Below, one piece after another: positions 10,285 to 20,344 of a stretch of DNA of 64,000 nt (position 1 is the stretch's first letter; the number at the start of each line of letters is the position of its first letter). A program made the translations under genes and the position numbers. Below the pieces are notes generated by a model. The model did no database searches and had not been told where the DNA came from. It saw only the letters and a list, made by a program, of their open reading frames with translations. Origin of the DNA: Levilactobacillus humaensis (GTDB lineage Bacteria; Bacillota; Bacilli; Lactobacillales; Lactobacillaceae); the NCBI RefSeq assembly GCF_024345185.1, contig NZ_BROB01000006.1, positions 42,853 to 106,852 on the forward strand. The letters are read 5' to 3'.

Positions 10285-10571
10285 TGGAATCACGCGATAT
10301 TATTTTACGTCCAGTTGTCACTGAAGCATCAATGGCTACTATGGATGACAAGCGTTACACGTTCGACGTTGACGTACGAGCAACCAAGACTCAAGTCAAG
10401 CATGCCATTGAAGACATCTTTGACGTTAAGGTTGTTAAGGTCAACATCATGAACTTGAAGGGTAAGAAGAAGCGTCAAGGTCGCTACGAAGGCTTAACTA
10501 AGAAGCGTCGTAAGGCCATTGTCAGCTTATCTGCCGACTCTAAAGAAATCAAGTTATTCAACGAAGAATAA
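10284..10571 (+). CDS. rplW: 50S ribosomal protein L23
   Basis: L23 (95 residues) sits at the tunnel exit and is the docking site for trigger factor and signal recognition particle. The start [16 protein letters not shown] and the [15 protein letters not shown] segment are typical. Its ATG overlaps the rplD stop by one base (TAATG), so the two are probably translationally coupled. Normal length. Confidence 0.98.
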   Translation: MESRDIILRPVVTEASMATMDDKRYTFDVDVRATKTQVKHAIEDIFDVKVVKVNIMNLKGKKKRQGRYEGLTKKRRKAIVSLSADSKEIKLFNEE

Positions 10572-10597
10572 AATCTCAGATATAGGAGGGAAATAAC

Positions 10598-11446
10598 GTG
10601 GCGATTAAGAAATACAAACCAACAAGCAATGGTCGTCGTAACATGACCAGCATGGTTTACAAAGACGTCATCACTAAGACGACTCCTGAAAAGTCATTGC
10701 TTGATTCACAAAGTCACTCAGCCGGCCGTAACAACGCTGGTAAGATGACTGTCCGCCATCGTGGTGGTGGTAACAAGCGTCAGTACCGGATCATCGATTT
10801 CAAGCGGATTAAGGATGATGTTCCTGCAACCGTTAAGGCTATCGAATATGACCCAAACCGGACTGCCAACATTGCCTTATTAGTATATGCTGATGGTGTA
10901 AAGTCTTACATCATTGCACCTAAGGGCTTAAAGGTTGGTGCTCAGGTTCAGTCAGGTCCAGATGCTGATATCAAAGTTGGTAATGCATTACCATTGAAGA
11001 ACATTCCATTCGGAACTGTTATTCACAATATCGAATTGAAGACTGGTAAGGGTGGCCAATTGGTCCGTTCTGCTGGGACTTCAGCTCAATTGTTAGGTAA
11101 GGCCAACGATGACAAGTACGTATTGGTTCGTTTATCATCTGGTGAAGTTCGGATGATCTTGAACGTTAACCGTGCTACTATCGGTGCCGTAGGTAACGAA
11201 GAACACGAATTGATTGTTGTCGGTAAGGCCGGCCGTAATCGTTGGGCTGGTCAACGTCCACATGTTCGTGGTTCTGTAATGAACCCTAACGATCACCCAC
11301 ATGGTGGTGGTGAAGGTAAAGCACCTGTTGGTTTACCATCTCCTCTTTCTCCATGGGGTAAGAAGACCGTTGGTAAGAAGACGCGGAAGAAGAAGAACAA
11401 GACTAGCAAGTTCATCGTTCGTCGTCGTAAGGGTTCCAAGATGTAA
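10598..11446 (+). CDS. rplB: 50S ribosomal protein L2
   Basis: L2 (282 residues) is required for subunit association and peptidyl transferase activity. The start [16 protein letters not shown], the [20 protein letters not shown] stretch and the C-terminal [13 protein letters not shown] segment (here [15 protein letters not shown]) are conserved. It starts with GTG behind TAGGAGGG. It is followed by 78 bases that contain a 7-bp hairpin before rpsS, one of the longer gaps in this operon. Confidence 0.98.
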   Translation: MAIKKYKPTSNGRRNMTSMVYKDVITKTTPEKSLLDSQSHSAGRNNAGKMTVRHRGGGNKRQYRIIDFKRIKDDVPATVKAIEYDPNRTANIALLVYADGVKSYIIAPKGLKVGAQVQSGPDADIKVGNALPLKNIPFGTVIHNIELKTGKGGQLVRSAGTSAQLLGKANDDKYVLVRLSSGEVRMILNVNRATIGAVGNEEHELIVVGKAGRNRWAGQRPHVRGSVMNPNDHPHGGGEGKAPVGLPSPLSPWGKKTVGKKTRKKKNKTSKFIVRRRKGSKM

Positions 11447-11447
11447 T

Positions 11448-11465
11448 CATCCGGTAATCCGGATG
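11448..11465 (+). other. Hairpin between rplB and rpsS
   Basis: CATCCGG (11448-11454) pairs perfectly with CCGGATG (11459-11465) around a 4-base loop. There is no T tract, so it is not a terminator. It could be an mRNA processing or stability element inside the S10 operon. Confidence 0.4.
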
Positions 11466-11524
11466 TTAAGAGACCTGGTGATCATCGTGTATAACGATGC
11501 GCCACAAGTAGAGGAGGTTTCATA

Positions 11525-11806
11525 ATGGGTCGTAGTTTGAAAAAAGGACCTTTTGCCGATGCGCATTTGCTCAAGAAGATTGATGTGCAAAAGGATCAAG
11601 ACAAGAAGACCGTCATCAAGACCTGGTCACGTCGGTCTACTATTTTCCCTAGCTTCGTAGGTTACACCATTGCAGTTTATGACGGACGGAAGCATGTCCC
11701 AGTTTACGTGCAAGAAGATATGGTTGGCCACAAGCTTGGTGAATTCGTACCGACTAGATTATTCCGTGGTCATGGTAGCAGTGAAGATAAGAAAACAACT
11801 CTTTGA
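11525..11806 (+). CDS. rpsS: 30S ribosomal protein S19
   Basis: S19 (93 residues) is in the 30S head next to S13, facing the A-site. The start [15 protein letters not shown] and the [18 protein letters not shown] and LGEFVPTR segments are diagnostic. AGAGGAGG precedes ATG 11525. rplV follows 17 bases after the stop. Confidence 0.98.
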   Translation: MGRSLKKGPFADAHLLKKIDVQKDQDKKTVIKTWSRRSTIFPSFVGYTIAVYDGRKHVPVYVQEDMVGHKLGEFVPTRLFRGHGSSEDKKTTL

Positions 11807-11823
11807 TAAGGAGGATTAACTAA

Positions 11824-12180
11824 ATGGCTGAACAAGTTACATCAGCGCAAGCAACCGCCAAAACGGTTCGAGTTGCTGCTCGCAAACTCCGCCTTGTCAT
11901 CGATCTTATCCGCGGCAAGAGCGTAGCTGAAGCGCTAGCTATTCTAAAGTTCACACCGCGTGGTGGTTCACCGGTTGTGGCAAAAGTTTTAAACTCTGCG
12001 ATTGCTAATGCAGAAAACAATTTTGACTTAGATCGTCAAGATCTAGTTGTCAGCGAAGCCTTCGTTAACGAAGGACCAACCCTCAAGCGGTTCCGTCCTC
12101 GTGCCAAGGGTTCTGCTTCACCAATCAACAAGCGTACGAGTCACATTACGGTTGTTGTATCTGAAAAGAAGGAGGGATAA
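11824..12180 (+). CDS. rplV: 50S ribosomal protein L22
   Basis: L22 (118 residues) has a beta-hairpin that reaches into the exit tunnel, where mutations give macrolide resistance. The core ([16 protein letters not shown]) and the tunnel hairpin ([17 protein letters not shown]) are intact and without insertions. AAGGAGG lies upstream. It is followed after 3 bases by rpsC, so the two are tightly coupled. Confidence 0.98.
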   Translation: MAEQVTSAQATAKTVRVAARKLRLVIDLIRGKSVAEALAILKFTPRGGSPVVAKVLNSAIANAENNFDLDRQDLVVSEAFVNEGPTLKRFRPRAKGSASPINKRTSHITVVVSEKKEG

Positions 12181-12183
12181 CGC

Positions 12184-12843
12184 GTGGGACAAAAAGTAAA
12201 TCCAACTGGATTACGGGTCGGTATCATTCGCGACTGGGAAGCAAAGTGGTATGCTGAAAAAGACTTTGCTGCTTACCTCAAGGAAGACCTTGCAATTCGT
12301 AAATTCATTGAAAAGCGTCTCGTTGACGCCTCTGTCTCAACTGTTGAGATCGAGCGTGCTGCAAACCGCGTCAACATCTCAATCCACACTGCCAAGCCAG
12401 GGATGGTTATTGGTAAGGGTGGTTCTGAAGTCGAAAATCTCCGTAAGGAATTGAACGACTTAACTGGCAAGCGGGTTCACATCAACATTGTTGAAATCAA
12501 GAAGCCAGATTTAGATGCAAAATTGGTCGGCGAAAACATCGCTCGTCAATTGGAGGGCCGTGTTGCCTTCCGTCGGGCTATGCGTGGAACGATGCAACGG
12601 ACTATGCGCTCTGGTGCCAAGGGTATCAAGACGCAAGTCGCTGGTCGTTTGAACGGTGCTGATATGTCTCGTACTGAAAGCTACGCTGAAGGTACGGTTC
12701 CTCTGCACACGTTGCGTGCCGATATCGATTATGCTTGGGTAGAAGCTCACACTTCATACGGTTCTCTGGGTGTTAAGACCTGGATCTACCGTGGTGAGAT
12801 CTTGCCTGAAAAGAAACAAACTAACGGACAAGGAGGGAAATAA
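12184..12843 (+). CDS. rpsC: 30S ribosomal protein S3
   Basis: S3 (219 residues) lines the mRNA entry channel and has helicase activity with S4 and S5. It starts with GTG ([15 protein letters not shown]) preceded by GGAGGGAT at the end of rplV. The KH domain signature [15 protein letters not shown] is near residue 75. The 3' end is separated from the rplP start by one base. Confidence 0.98.
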   Translation: MGQKVNPTGLRVGIIRDWEAKWYAEKDFAAYLKEDLAIRKFIEKRLVDASVSTVEIERAANRVNISIHTAKPGMVIGKGGSEVENLRKELNDLTGKRVHINIVEIKKPDLDAKLVGENIARQLEGRVAFRRAMRGTMQRTMRSGAKGIKTQVAGRLNGADMSRTESYAEGTVPLHTLRADIDYAWVEAHTSYGSLGVKTWIYRGEILPEKKQTNGQGGK

Positions 12844-12844
12844 C

Positions 12845-13279
12845 ATGCTGGTACCTAAGCGAGTAAAGTTCCGTCGTGTCCACCGTGGTAAGCTACGTGG
12901 CGAAGCCAAGGGTGGCAAGAGTGTTGCTTTCGGCGACTACGGTTTGCAGTCATTAGATTCCAAGTGGATCTCTAACCGTCAAATCGAAGCAGCCCGTGTT
13001 GCAATCACTCGTTACATGAAGCGTGGTGGGAGAGTTTGGATTAAGATTTTCCCTCACAAATCCTACACTGAAAAAGGTGTTGGGGTCCGGATGGGTAATG
13101 GTAAAGGTACACCTGCTGGCTGGGTAGCCCCAGTTAAGCGTGGTAAAGTAATGTTTGAAGTCGGTGGCGTCTCTGAAGAAGTCGCTCGCGAAGCATTACG
13201 CCTTGCTGCTATGAAACTTCCCGTTCGTACGAAAGTTATTACCCGAGAGGAAGTAGGTGGCGAATCTAATGAAGGCTAA
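12845..13279 (+). CDS. rplP: 50S ribosomal protein L16
   Basis: L16 (144 residues) organises the A-site tRNA region of the 50S subunit. ATG 12845 gives the standard start [15 protein letters not shown] and has AAGGAGGG at the end of rpsC. A longer in-frame reading from 12770 would overlap rpsC by more than 70 bases and is rejected. The [16 protein letters not shown] motif is present. Its 3' end overlaps the start of rpmC by 11 bases. Confidence 0.97.
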   Translation: MLVPKRVKFRRVHRGKLRGEAKGGKSVAFGDYGLQSLDSKWISNRQIEAARVAITRYMKRGGRVWIKIFPHKSYTEKGVGVRMGNGKGTPAGWVAPVKRGKVMFEVGGVSEEVAREALRLAAMKLPVRTKVITREEVGGESNEG

Positions 13280-13463
13280 GGAAATTAACGAATTGACCAC
13301 TGCCGAAATGCTCGATAAAGAAAAGAGCTATAAGGACGAATTATTCAACTTGCGCTTCCAATTAGCCACTGGCCAACTGGAAAACACCGCTCGGTTGAAG
13401 CAAGTTCGTAAGAACATTGCACGGATTAAAACCGTTCTTCGCCAACAAGAACTGAACAAATAG
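13269..13463 (+). CDS. rpmC: 50S ribosomal protein L29
   Basis: L29 (64 residues) sits beside L23 at the tunnel exit. I chose ATG 13269 ([14 protein letters not shown]), the usual start in this family, over the GTG four codons upstream. The ribosome binding site is the GAGGAAGTAGGTGG stretch inside rplP. The gene overlaps the 3' end of rplP by 11 bases. The [20 protein letters not shown] core is typical. Confidence 0.95.
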   Translation: MKAKEINELTTAEMLDKEKSYKDELFNLRFQLATGQLENTARLKQVRKNIARIKTVLRQQELNK

Positions 13464-13488
13464 AATACGATAAAGGAGGTCACAATAC

Positions 13489-13755
13489 ATGAGTGATGTA
13501 CGTAATCACCGCAAGGTATACCGTGGTCGTGTCGTGTCTGACAAGATGGACAAGACGATCACTGTTGTCGTTGAAACGACAAAAACGGATGCACGATACG
13601 GTAAGCGTGTCAAGTACTCTAAGAAGTACAAGGCACATGATGAAAAGAATGAAGCCCAAACCGGCGACATTGTTGAAATCATGGAAACGCGGCCAATGTC
13701 TGCTACCAAGCGGTTCCGCTTAGTCGACATTGTTGAAAAAGCAGTAATCATTTAA
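13489..13755 (+). CDS. rpsQ: 30S ribosomal protein S17
   Basis: S17 (88 residues) is a primary 16S rRNA binding protein with an OB fold. The [18 protein letters not shown] and [15 protein letters not shown] segments identify it. AAAGGAGG lies before the ATG. rplN follows after 49 bases. Confidence 0.98.
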   Translation: MSDVRNHRKVYRGRVVSDKMDKTITVVVETTKTDARYGKRVKYSKKYKAHDEKNEAQTGDIVEIMETRPMSATKRFRLVDIVEKAVII

Positions 13756-13804
13756 GTGTCGTTTTATCGTATTCTGAACTAGAACTGAAGGGAGGACACT
13801 AGCC

Positions 13805-14173
13805 GTGATCCAACAAGAAAGTCGCTTAAAGGTAGCCGATAACTCTGGCGCCCGTGAAATTCTGACAATCAAGGTTCTGGGTGGCTCAAAGCGTCGCTAC
13901 GCCGGAATCGGTGATGTCATCGTTGCTACTGTCAAACAAGCAACACCAGGTGGCGTTGTCAAAAAAGGTGATGTTGTTAAGGCGGTCGTTGTTCGTACGA
14001 AGTCTCGTGTACGTCGTAACGACGGTTCATACATCAGTTTTGATGAAAATGCTGCTGTGCTGATTAAAGATGACAAGAGCCCACAAGGGACTCGTATCTT
14101 TGGGCCAGTTGCTCGTGAATTACGAGACAACGACTACATGAAGATTATCTCATTAGCACCCGAAGTACTGTAA
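13805..14173 (+). CDS. rplN: 50S ribosomal protein L14
   Basis: L14 (122 residues) lies at the subunit interface, where RsfS silences ribosomes by binding it. GTG start ([19 protein letters not shown]) with GGGAGG upstream. [18 protein letters not shown] and [13 protein letters not shown] are conserved. It is the first gene of the classical spc section, but no separate promoter is evident here. Confidence 0.98.
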   Translation: MIQQESRLKVADNSGAREILTIKVLGGSKRRYAGIGDVIVATVKQATPGGVVKKGDVVKAVVVRTKSRVRRNDGSYISFDENAAVLIKDDKSPQGTRIFGPVARELRDNDYMKIISLAPEVL

Positions 14174-14207
14174 TTAAGAATCGTGTAAACAAGGAGGTGC
14201 CCACAGA

Positions 14208-14519
14208 ATGCTTATTAAAACTGGTGACAAGGTCCGCGTGATCGCTGGGAAAGACAAAGGCAAAGAAGGAACTGTATCTAAGGTTCTGAATGCCAAGAAC
14301 CGCGTGATCGTTAAAGGCGTCAATATGATCAAGAAGCACCAAAAGGCTTCTCAAGCTAGCCCACAAGGCGGGATCATTGATATTGAAGCACCAATTCATG
14401 CATCCAACGTAATGCTCATTGATCCTTCGAACAACGAACCAACCCGGCTTGGCGTTCGAGTTGAAGATGGTCACAAAGTCCGGTTCGCTAAAAAGTCCGG
14501 CGAAACCATCGACAAATAA
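14208..14519 (+). CDS. rplX: 50S ribosomal protein L24
   Basis: L24 (103 residues) initiates 50S assembly and contains a KOW motif ([18 protein letters not shown]) at the N-terminus. [20 protein letters not shown] is typical. AAGGAGGTG precedes ATG 14208. rplE begins 25 bases after the stop. Confidence 0.98.
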   Translation: MLIKTGDKVRVIAGKDKGKEGTVSKVLNAKNRVIVKGVNMIKKHQKASQASPQGGIIDIEAPIHASNVMLIDPSNNEPTRLGVRVEDGHKVRFAKKSGETIDK

Positions 14520-14544
14520 TCACTGAAAGGAGGAACATAATTTC

Positions 14545-15087
14545 ATGTCAGCTCGTTTAAAAGAAAAGTACGTTAATGAAATTACCCCATCATTGGTGGA
14601 AAAGTTCAGCTACAGTTCTGTTATGCAAACACCAAAGATCGACAAGATCGTTTTGAACATGGGTGTTGGTGACGCTGTTACCAACGCTAAGAACCTTGAT
14701 GAAGCCGTTGAAGAGCTTGGTTTGATTTCTGGTCAAAAGCCATTGGTTACTAAGGCCAAGAAGTCAATCGCAACCTTCCGTCTTCGTGAAGGCATGTCAA
14801 TTGGTGCTAAGGTTACCCTCCGCGGGGACCGCATGTACGAATTCCTGGATAAGTTGATCAACGTGTCATTGCCACGTGTTCGTGACTTCCATGGTGTTAG
14901 CTCCCGTGCCTTTGATGGCCGTGGTAACTACACTTTGGGGATCAAGGAACAATTGATCTTCCCAGAAATTAACTTTGATAACGTTAACCGTGTTCGTGGT
15001 TTGGACATTGTTATCGTAACGACGGCTAACACCGATGAAGAATCACGTGAATTGTTGACTCAATTCGGTATGCCGTTTACACACTAA
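14545..15087 (+). CDS. rplE: 50S ribosomal protein L5
   Basis: L5 (180 residues) binds 5S rRNA and contacts S13 across the subunit bridge. [15 protein letters not shown] near residue 30, [20 protein letters not shown] and the [17 protein letters not shown] region are diagnostic. AAAGGAGG upstream. Standard length. Confidence 0.98.
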   Translation: MSARLKEKYVNEITPSLVEKFSYSSVMQTPKIDKIVLNMGVGDAVTNAKNLDEAVEELGLISGQKPLVTKAKKSIATFRLREGMSIGAKVTLRGDRMYEFLDKLINVSLPRVRDFHGVSSRAFDGRGNYTLGIKEQLIFPEINFDNVNRVRGLDIVIVTTANTDEESRELLTQFGMPFTH

Positions 15088-15105
15088 AAAGGAGGTTCAC
15101 ACAAA

Positions 15106-15291
15106 TTGGCTAAGAAATCACAAATTGCTAAGAACAAGCGTCCTGCGAAGTTCTCTACTCAGGAATATACTCGTTGCGAACGTTGTGGACGTCCACACTC
15201 TGTTTATCAAAAATTCCACCTTTGCCGTTTATGCCTACGCGAACTTGCCCACAAGGGTCAAATTCCTGGTATGAAGAAGGCTAGCTGGTAA
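15106..15291 (+). CDS. rpsN: 30S ribosomal protein S14, zinc-binding type
   Basis: This is the short (61 residues) zinc form of S14. Four cysteines lie in [11 protein letters not shown] and CRLCLRE. TTG is the start codon, with AAAAGGAGG upstream. Known: many Firmicutes also encode a zinc-free paralogue elsewhere that replaces this form under zinc limitation. It follows rplE by 18 bases. Confidence 0.98.
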   Translation: MAKKSQIAKNKRPAKFSTQEYTRCERCGRPHSVYQKFHLCRLCLRELAHKGQIPGMKKASW

Positions 15292-15324
15292 TACGAATTT
15301 TAAACAAAGGGAGGGAAATCGTTA

Positions 15325-15723
15325 ATGTCCATGACTGATCCTATTGCAGACTTCTTGACTCGGATCCGTAACGCGAACATGGTTCGCCACGAATCACTCG
15401 AAGTACCTGCATCAACAATTAAACGTGACATCGCTGAAATCCTGAAGCGCGAAGGTTTCATCCGTAACGTTGAATACATCGATGATGACAAGCAAGGTAT
15501 CATCCGCGTATTCCTCAAGTACGGTAAAGACAACCAACGTGTTATCAGTGGTTTGAAGCGTATTTCAAAGCCCGGCTTACGTTCATACGTTAAGGCCGAT
15601 GCTGTTCCAAAGGTATTGAACGGTTTAGGTATCGCTATTATCTCCACCTCTGAAGGTGTAGTTACTGATAAAGAAGCGCGTGCCAAGAAAATCGGTGGCG
15701 AAGTTCTCGCCTACGTTTGGTAA
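15325..15723 (+). CDS. rpsH: 30S ribosomal protein S8
   Basis: S8 (132 residues) binds the central domain of 16S rRNA. The start [18 protein letters not shown] and the C-terminal [19 protein letters not shown] and GGEVLAYVW are standard. GGGAGGG precedes the ATG. In Escherichia coli S8 represses the spc operon; this is not tested in this group. Confidence 0.98.
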   Translation: MSMTDPIADFLTRIRNANMVRHESLEVPASTIKRDIAEILKREGFIRNVEYIDDDKQGIIRVFLKYGKDNQRVISGLKRISKPGLRSYVKADAVPKVLNGLGIAIISTSEGVVTDKEARAKKIGGEVLAYVW

Positions 15724-15753
15724 AACTTTTAAGAAGATAGGAGGTGCCTTACA

Positions 15754-16290
15754 GTGAGTCGTATTGGTTATAAAACTGTCAAAGTCCCAGCTGGCGTTGA
15801 TGTTAAGCGCGATGGCGATCAAGTTACGGTTAAAGGTCCTAAGGGTTCTTTAACCCGTACTTTCTCTGACTTCATTACGATGAAGATCAGTGACGGTGCC
15901 GTTGATTTCGACCGTCCAGATAACAACAACAAGACGCGGGCCCTTCATGGTACGCAACGAGCTAACTTGAACAACATGGTTGAAGGTGTTGTCAATGGCT
16001 TCGCAAAGACCTTGAAGTTAGTCGGTGTTGGTTACCGTGTTCAGGCTAAGGGTAAGACCTTGGTATTGAGCGTTGGTTATTCTAACCCTGTTGAAATGGC
16101 TATTCCAGAAACTTTAGAAGTTAAGGTTCCTGACAACACCACTATCAACATTTCAGGCATTAGTAAGCAAGAAGTCGGTGACTTCGCTGCTGAAATCCGT
16201 GCCGTCCGTTCACCAGAACCTTACAAAGGTAAGGGTATCCGTTACGAAAACGAATTCGTTCGCATTCGTGAAGGTAAAACTGGTAAGTAA
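15754..16290 (+). CDS. rplF: 50S ribosomal protein L6
   Basis: L6 (178 residues) is near the factor-binding site of the 50S subunit. GTG start, [15 protein letters not shown], with TAGGAGGTG upstream. The C-terminal signature [19 protein letters not shown] is present. It is followed by a 40-base gap before rplR. Confidence 0.98.
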   Translation: MSRIGYKTVKVPAGVDVKRDGDQVTVKGPKGSLTRTFSDFITMKISDGAVDFDRPDNNNKTRALHGTQRANLNNMVEGVVNGFAKTLKLVGVGYRVQAKGKTLVLSVGYSNPVEMAIPETLEVKVPDNTTINISGISKQEVGDFAAEIRAVRSPEPYKGKGIRYENEFVRIREGKTGK

Positions 16291-16330
16291 AGCAGCTTAA
16301 TGCTGATAATTCTACAAAGAGGTGACTATT

Positions 16331-16687
16331 TTGATTACGAAACCAGATAAGAACAAGACACGTCAAAAGCGTCATATGCGTGTCCGCAACAAAATTTCTG
16401 GAGATGCAGTACGCCCACGCTTAAACGTTTTCCGCTCTAACAAAAACATCTACGCTCAAGTCATTGATGACGTAGCGGGTGTCACGCTTGTTAGTGCCTC
16501 GACGTTAGATAGCGAAGTGACTGGTGACAACAAAACTGACCAAGCTAAGGCTGTCGGTGTTTTAGTTGCTAAGCGCGCTATCGAAAAGAAGATTAGCAAT
16601 GTTGTGTTTGACCGTGGCGGATACTTATATCATGGCCGGGTACAAGCATTAGCAGAAGCTGCTCGTGAAAACGGGTTGAAATTTTAA
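16331..16687 (+). CDS. rplR: 50S ribosomal protein L18
   Basis: L18 (118 residues) carries 5S rRNA into the 50S subunit. I chose TTG 16331 ([18 protein letters not shown]), which matches family length and is 6 bases from AGAGGTGA. An in-frame GTG at 16322 lies inside that ribosome binding site. The C-terminal [24 protein letters not shown] is cut here only in my quoting; [10 protein letters not shown] is diagnostic. Confidence 0.95.
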   Translation: MITKPDKNKTRQKRHMRVRNKISGDAVRPRLNVFRSNKNIYAQVIDDVAGVTLVSASTLDSEVTGDNKTDQAKAVGVLVAKRAIEKKISNVVFDRGGYLYHGRVQALAEAARENGLKF

Positions 16688-16709
16688 CAGTAAGGAGGAA
16701 TAACCACAC

Positions 16710-17213
16710 ATGGCAAAATTTATTGATCCCGACAAGTTAGAACTTGAAGACAACGTTGTTGCTATCAACCGAATTACCAAAGTTGTTAAGGGTGGCCGTC
16801 GTCTTCGGTTCTCTGCTTTAGTAATCGTTGGTGATAAGAACGGCCACGTTGGCTTTGGTACTGGTAAAGCACAAGAAGTCCCAGAAGCCATTCGTAAGGC
16901 TGTTGAAGCCGCTCGTAAGAACTTGATCGAAGTTCCAGTCGTGGGAACGACCATTCCTCACGAAGTACTGGGAACATTTGGTGGTGGCAAGATTATGCTC
17001 AAGCCAGCCGCTGAAGGTTCTGGAGTTACGGCCGGTGGTGCCGTTCGTTCCGTCATGGAACTTGCAGGTATCGCTGACGTTACTTCAAAGCGTTTAGGTT
17101 CTAACACGCCGGTCAATGCAGTTCGTGCCACTTTTGCTGGCCTGACTGAATTGAAGCGTGCTGAAGAAGTTGCCGCTCTCCGTGGTGTCTCTCTTCAACA
17201 CTTAGCTGAATAA
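16710..17213 (+). CDS. rpsE: 30S ribosomal protein S5
   Basis: S5 (167 residues) helps form the mRNA entry channel and affects decoding fidelity. [18 protein letters not shown] and the [17 protein letters not shown] loop, the known spectinomycin-contact area, look wild type. AAGGAGG precedes the ATG. rpmD follows after 14 bases. Confidence 0.98.
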   Translation: MAKFIDPDKLELEDNVVAINRITKVVKGGRRLRFSALVIVGDKNGHVGFGTGKAQEVPEAIRKAVEAARKNLIEVPVVGTTIPHEVLGTFGGGKIMLKPAAEGSGVTAGGAVRSVMELAGIADVTSKRLGSNTPVNAVRATFAGLTELKRAEEVAALRGVSLQHLAE

Positions 17214-17227
17214 GGAGGGGTATTAAA

Positions 17228-17410
17228 ATGGCTCAATTAAAAGTTACTTTAATTCATAGTGTCGCTCACCGCCTCCCTAAACAGCGGAAGATTGTGGAAG
17301 CTATGGGCTTACACCGAGTTAACAGCTCAGTGGTACAGCCTGATAACGAAGCAACTCGCGGTGCGCTTTTCCAAATCGCACATTTGATTAAGGTTGAAGA
17401 AGTTAAGTAG
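17228..17410 (+). CDS. rpmD: 50S ribosomal protein L30
   Basis: L30 (60 residues) is a small 50S protein. The start [20 protein letters not shown] and the [18 protein letters not shown] core match the family. GGAGGGG lies before the ATG. It sits between rpsE and rplO as usual for the spc operon. Confidence 0.97.
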   Translation: MAQLKVTLIHSVAHRLPKQRKIVEAMGLHRVNSSVVQPDNEATRGALFQIAHLIKVEEVK

Positions 17411-17445
17411 TACTCATATCATTAAATAAGGAGGTGCGCAATAGC

Positions 17446-17880
17446 ATGAAGTTGAATGAATTAAAACCTGCTGAAGGCTCACGGAAGGTTCGTAACCGAG
17501 TTGGCCGTGGTGATTCTTCTGGTAATGGTAAGACCTCTGGTCGTGGCCAAAAGGGTCAGAAGGCTCGTAGCAAGACTCGTTTGGGTTTTGAAGGGGGCCA
17601 AATGCCTCTTTACCGTCGTATTCCAAAGCGTGGGTTTACCAACATTAACCGTAAGGAATTTGCTGTCGTAAACGTATCCGCTTTGAACGTCTTCGATGAC
17701 GGCGCCGAAGTAACCCCAGTTAACTTGGTAGAAGCTGGTATCGTGAAGAACGAAAAGGCCGGTATCAAGGTTTTGGGTAACGGTGAGTTAACGAAGAAGT
17801 TGACGGTAAAGGCCGCTAAGTTCTCCAAGTCAGCTGTACAAGCTATCGAAGCTGCTGGTGGTAAGACTGAGGTGATCTAA
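17446..17880 (+). CDS. rplO: 50S ribosomal protein L15
   Basis: L15 (144 residues) is a late-assembly 50S protein. ATG 17446 ([14 protein letters not shown]) is preceded by AAGGAGGTG at good spacing. An in-frame GTG four codons upstream lies in that ribosome binding site. The [19 protein letters not shown] glycine-rich stretch is typical. The stop overlaps the secY ATG by one base, so SecY synthesis is probably coupled to L15 translation. Confidence 0.96.
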   Translation: MKLNELKPAEGSRKVRNRVGRGDSSGNGKTSGRGQKGQKARSKTRLGFEGGQMPLYRRIPKRGFTNINRKEFAVVNVSALNVFDDGAEVTPVNLVEAGIVKNEKAGIKVLGNGELTKKLTVKAAKFSKSAVQAIEAAGGKTEVI

Positions 17881-19190
17881 TGCTATCAAGCTTGAAAAAC
17901 GCCTTTAAGATTAAAGACATTCGTAATAAGATACTCTTTACTCTTCTGGTTTTGATTGTCTTTCGGTTGGGTACCTACATTACTGTCCCCGGCATTAACG
18001 CGAAGGCACTTCAAAGCGTCGCGTCTTCTGGGTTGGTTAGTATTTTAGATACTTTTAGTGGTGGTGGGTTGAGTAACTATTCCATCTTTGCGATGGGGGT
18101 CTCACCTTACATCACGGCACAAATCGTTATTCAATTGCTACAAATGGACATCGTACCGCGCTTCGTTGAATGGAGTAAGCAGGGTGATGTTGGTCGTCGG
18201 AAGTTAAACCAAGCCACACGTTACTTGGCGATTTTTCTCGCTTTCGTTCAGTCTATCGGGATTACGGCTGGTTTCAGTGCCTTAAGTTCACTGAAATTAG
18301 TTCAAAACCCGAGTGTCACAACGTACCTCTCGATCGGGTTAATCCTGACCGGTGGGACGATGTTGACGACTTGGATGGGTGACATGATCACCGACCGTGG
18401 GTTAGGGAATGGGATCTCAATGATTATCTTTGCGGGTATCATTGCTCGGACACCTAATTCCGTCTACAAACTTTACAAAACTTATTTTGTCGACATTGCA
18501 TCAGGTGACATGTGGAAGAGTGTTTTGTTCATCTTAGGCTTGATTGTTTTGGTTCTGATGATCGTCACGTTTACGACGTGGGTTCAACAGGCTGAACGTC
18601 GAGTACCGATGCAATACACACGTCGAGTATCTGGTTCGCCAGATAGCAGCTACCTTCCTTTGAAGGTTAACGTTGCTGGTGTTATCCCAGTTATCTTCGC
18701 AAGTTCGTTTATTGCGACGCCTCAAACTATTTTGATGGCGTTCCAAAATACGCACTCATCGGATGGCTGGTATCAAACGCTCTCGAACATCTTTAACATG
18801 CAAACCTTGGATGGTGCCATTTTGTACACCGTTCTGATCGTTGTGTTCACGTTCTTCTATGCGTTTGTTCAGGTTAACCCTGAAAAGTTAGCTGAGAACC
18901 TGCAAAAGCAGGGGAGCTACATTCCAGGCGTTTGGCCAGGACATGAAACGCAGTCATATGTTTCCAACTTACTTATGCGTCTCAGCACTGTTGGGGCCTT
19001 GTTCCTTGGATTCATTTCCTTAATTCCGTTATTAGCCCAAAACCTTTGGGACTTAGATGAGTCAATTGGTTTGGGTGGTACCAGCCTCTTAATCGTGGTT
19101 GGGGTTGCCATTGAAACCATGCGCCAAGTTGACGGATTGATGATGAAGCGCGAATACGTTGGCTTTATCCAAGATCCAGAACCAGCTTAA
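17880..19190 (+). CDS. secY: Protein translocase subunit SecY
   Basis: SecY (436 residues) is the channel of the Sec translocon in the cytoplasmic membrane. Ten hydrophobic helices are expected. The start [18 protein letters not shown], the SNYSIFAMGVSPYITA plug region, the QQAERRVPMQY cytoplasmic loop that contacts SecA and ribosomes, and LGGTSLLIVVGVAIE identify it. Its ATG overlaps the rplO stop. A hairpin with a broken T tract follows, then adk. SecE and SecG are not in this window. Confidence 0.98.
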   Translation: MLSSLKNAFKIKDIRNKILFTLLVLIVFRLGTYITVPGINAKALQSVASSGLVSILDTFSGGGLSNYSIFAMGVSPYITAQIVIQLLQMDIVPRFVEWSKQGDVGRRKLNQATRYLAIFLAFVQSIGITAGFSALSSLKLVQNPSVTTYLSIGLILTGGTMLTTWMGDMITDRGLGNGISMIIFAGIIARTPNSVYKLYKTYFVDIASGDMWKSVLFILGLIVLVLMIVTFTTWVQQAERRVPMQYTRRVSGSPDSSYLPLKVNVAGVIPVIFASSFIATPQTILMAFQNTHSSDGWYQTLSNIFNMQTLDGAILYTVLIVVFTFFYAFVQVNPEKLAENLQKQGSYIPGVWPGHETQSYVSNLLMRLSTVGALFLGFISLIPLLAQNLWDLDESIGLGGTSLLIVVGVAIETMRQVDGLMMKREYVGFIQDPEPA

Positions 19191-19200
19191 TGAGTTTCCA

Positions 19201-19240
19201 GCGGGTGTGTTGATCTCTTAGCACACCTGCTTGTGTTTTT
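19201..19240 (+). terminator. Weak terminator-like hairpin between secY and adk
   Basis: A 10-bp stem (19201-19210 with 19221-19230, two G-T pairs) and a 10-base loop are followed by an interrupted T tract (TTGTGTTTTT). It lies inside the superoperon and would allow partial readthrough into adk. Confidence 0.6.
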
Positions 19241-19273
19241 AAGGCGAATAATTTCGAAGTAAGGAGCATGAAC

Positions 19274-19933
19274 ATGACAGCAATGAATTTAATTCTCATG
19301 GGCTTACCGGGTGCCGGTAAGGGGACACAAGCCCAAAAAATCATCGATGAGTTCCATTTGCCACATATTTCAACGGGAGATATCTTCCGTGCGGCAATGA
19401 AGAATGAAACGAAGATGGGCTTGGCCGCTAAAACCTACATCGACAAAGGCGAATTGGTTCCTGACGAAGTCACTAACGGCATCGTTAAGGAACGGTTAGC
19501 CGAAGCCGATACGGCTAAGGGGTTCATGTTGGATGGGTTCCCCCGTTCCATTGTTCAAGCCGAAGCTTTAGATAGCTTTGGCCCAGAACTGGACCGGACC
19601 ATCAACGCCGTGATTAATATTCACGTCGAACCGGATGTTCTAATCGAACGACTCTCAGGTCGTTACATTTGCCGGAATTGTGGGGCAACTTACCACAAGC
19701 TCTACAACAACCCTAAGGTTGAAGGAACTTGTGATGTTTGTGGTCACCATGACTTTTACCAACGTGAAGACGACAAGCCGGAAACGGTTAAGAATCGTTT
19801 AGCAGTTAACTTAAAGGCCAACACGCCTTTGGTTGATTACTATACGAAGAAGAACCTCTTGTTTACGGTGGATGGTAATCGAGATATCGATGACGTTTAC
19901 GTCGACATTGAAAAGATCTTGAAGGCCCTGTAA
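19274..19933 (+). CDS. adk: Adenylate kinase
   Basis: Adenylate kinase (219 residues) interconverts ATP + AMP and 2 ADP. The P-loop [10 protein letters not shown] is at the N-terminus, the AMP site (STGDIFRAA) follows, and the lid holds four cysteines (CRNC and CDVC), the zinc form usual in Gram-positives. I favour ATG 19274, which is 7 bases from AAGGAG; ATG 19268 is too close to it. It lies within the spc section between secY and infA, after a weak terminator-like hairpin. Confidence 0.96.
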   Translation: MTAMNLILMGLPGAGKGTQAQKIIDEFHLPHISTGDIFRAAMKNETKMGLAAKTYIDKGELVPDEVTNGIVKERLAEADTAKGFMLDGFPRSIVQAEALDSFGPELDRTINAVINIHVEPDVLIERLSGRYICRNCGATYHKLYNNPKVEGTCDVCGHHDFYQREDDKPETVKNRLAVNLKANTPLVDYYTKKNLLFTVDGNRDIDDVYVDIEKILKAL

Positions 19934-19946
19934 GTCGAGGTAATTC

Positions 19947-19975
19947 TTGCGTCAATGTAAGAATTATGGTAGACT
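19947..19975 (+). promoter_or_regulatory. Internal promoter upstream of infA
   Basis: TTGCGT (19947-19952), a 17-base spacer and TAGACT (19970-19975) lie about 120 bases before the infA start. The stretch that follows contains a CCTGT/ACAGG hairpin around 19988-20021. It would give the infA-rpmJ-rpsM-rpsK-rpoA-rplQ section an independent supply of transcripts. Confidence 0.6.
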
Positions 19976-20095
19976 TATTCAGGTTTAGCCTGTAAATGGC
20001 GCGCTGTCGCAATTCACAGGTGCTAGGTGGGTGCCGCATCCGCGGCCCGACCGCTTTTACGTGTGTATGCACGCAATTAAAAGGGAGGTACTTTC

Positions 20096-20314
20096 GTGGC
20101 GAAAAGCGATGTCATCGAAATCGAAGGTAAAGTTACCGAAACATTACCTAATGCAATGTTTCGAGTCGAATTAGAAAACGGTCATGAGATTCTTGCTCAT
20201 GTCTCCGGTAAGATTCGGATGCATTATATCCGGATTCTACCTGGTGACCGAGTAACTGTTGAAATGTCACCGTATGACTTGTCTAAAGGCCGGATTACTT
20301 ATCGTTTCAAGTAA
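20096..20314 (+). CDS. infA: Translation initiation factor IF-1
   Basis: IF-1 (72 residues) is an S1/OB-fold protein that blocks the A-site during initiation. It starts with [22 protein letters not shown], and has AGGGAGG upstream. The C-terminal [15 protein letters not shown] is diagnostic. It is the first gene after an internal promoter, followed 30 bases later by rpmJ. Confidence 0.98.
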   Translation: MAKSDVIEIEGKVTETLPNAMFRVELENGHEILAHVSGKIRMHYIRILPGDRVTVEMSPYDLSKGRITYRFK

Positions 20315-20344
20315 TCGGTTTGGACAGATGTAGGAGGGATATTC

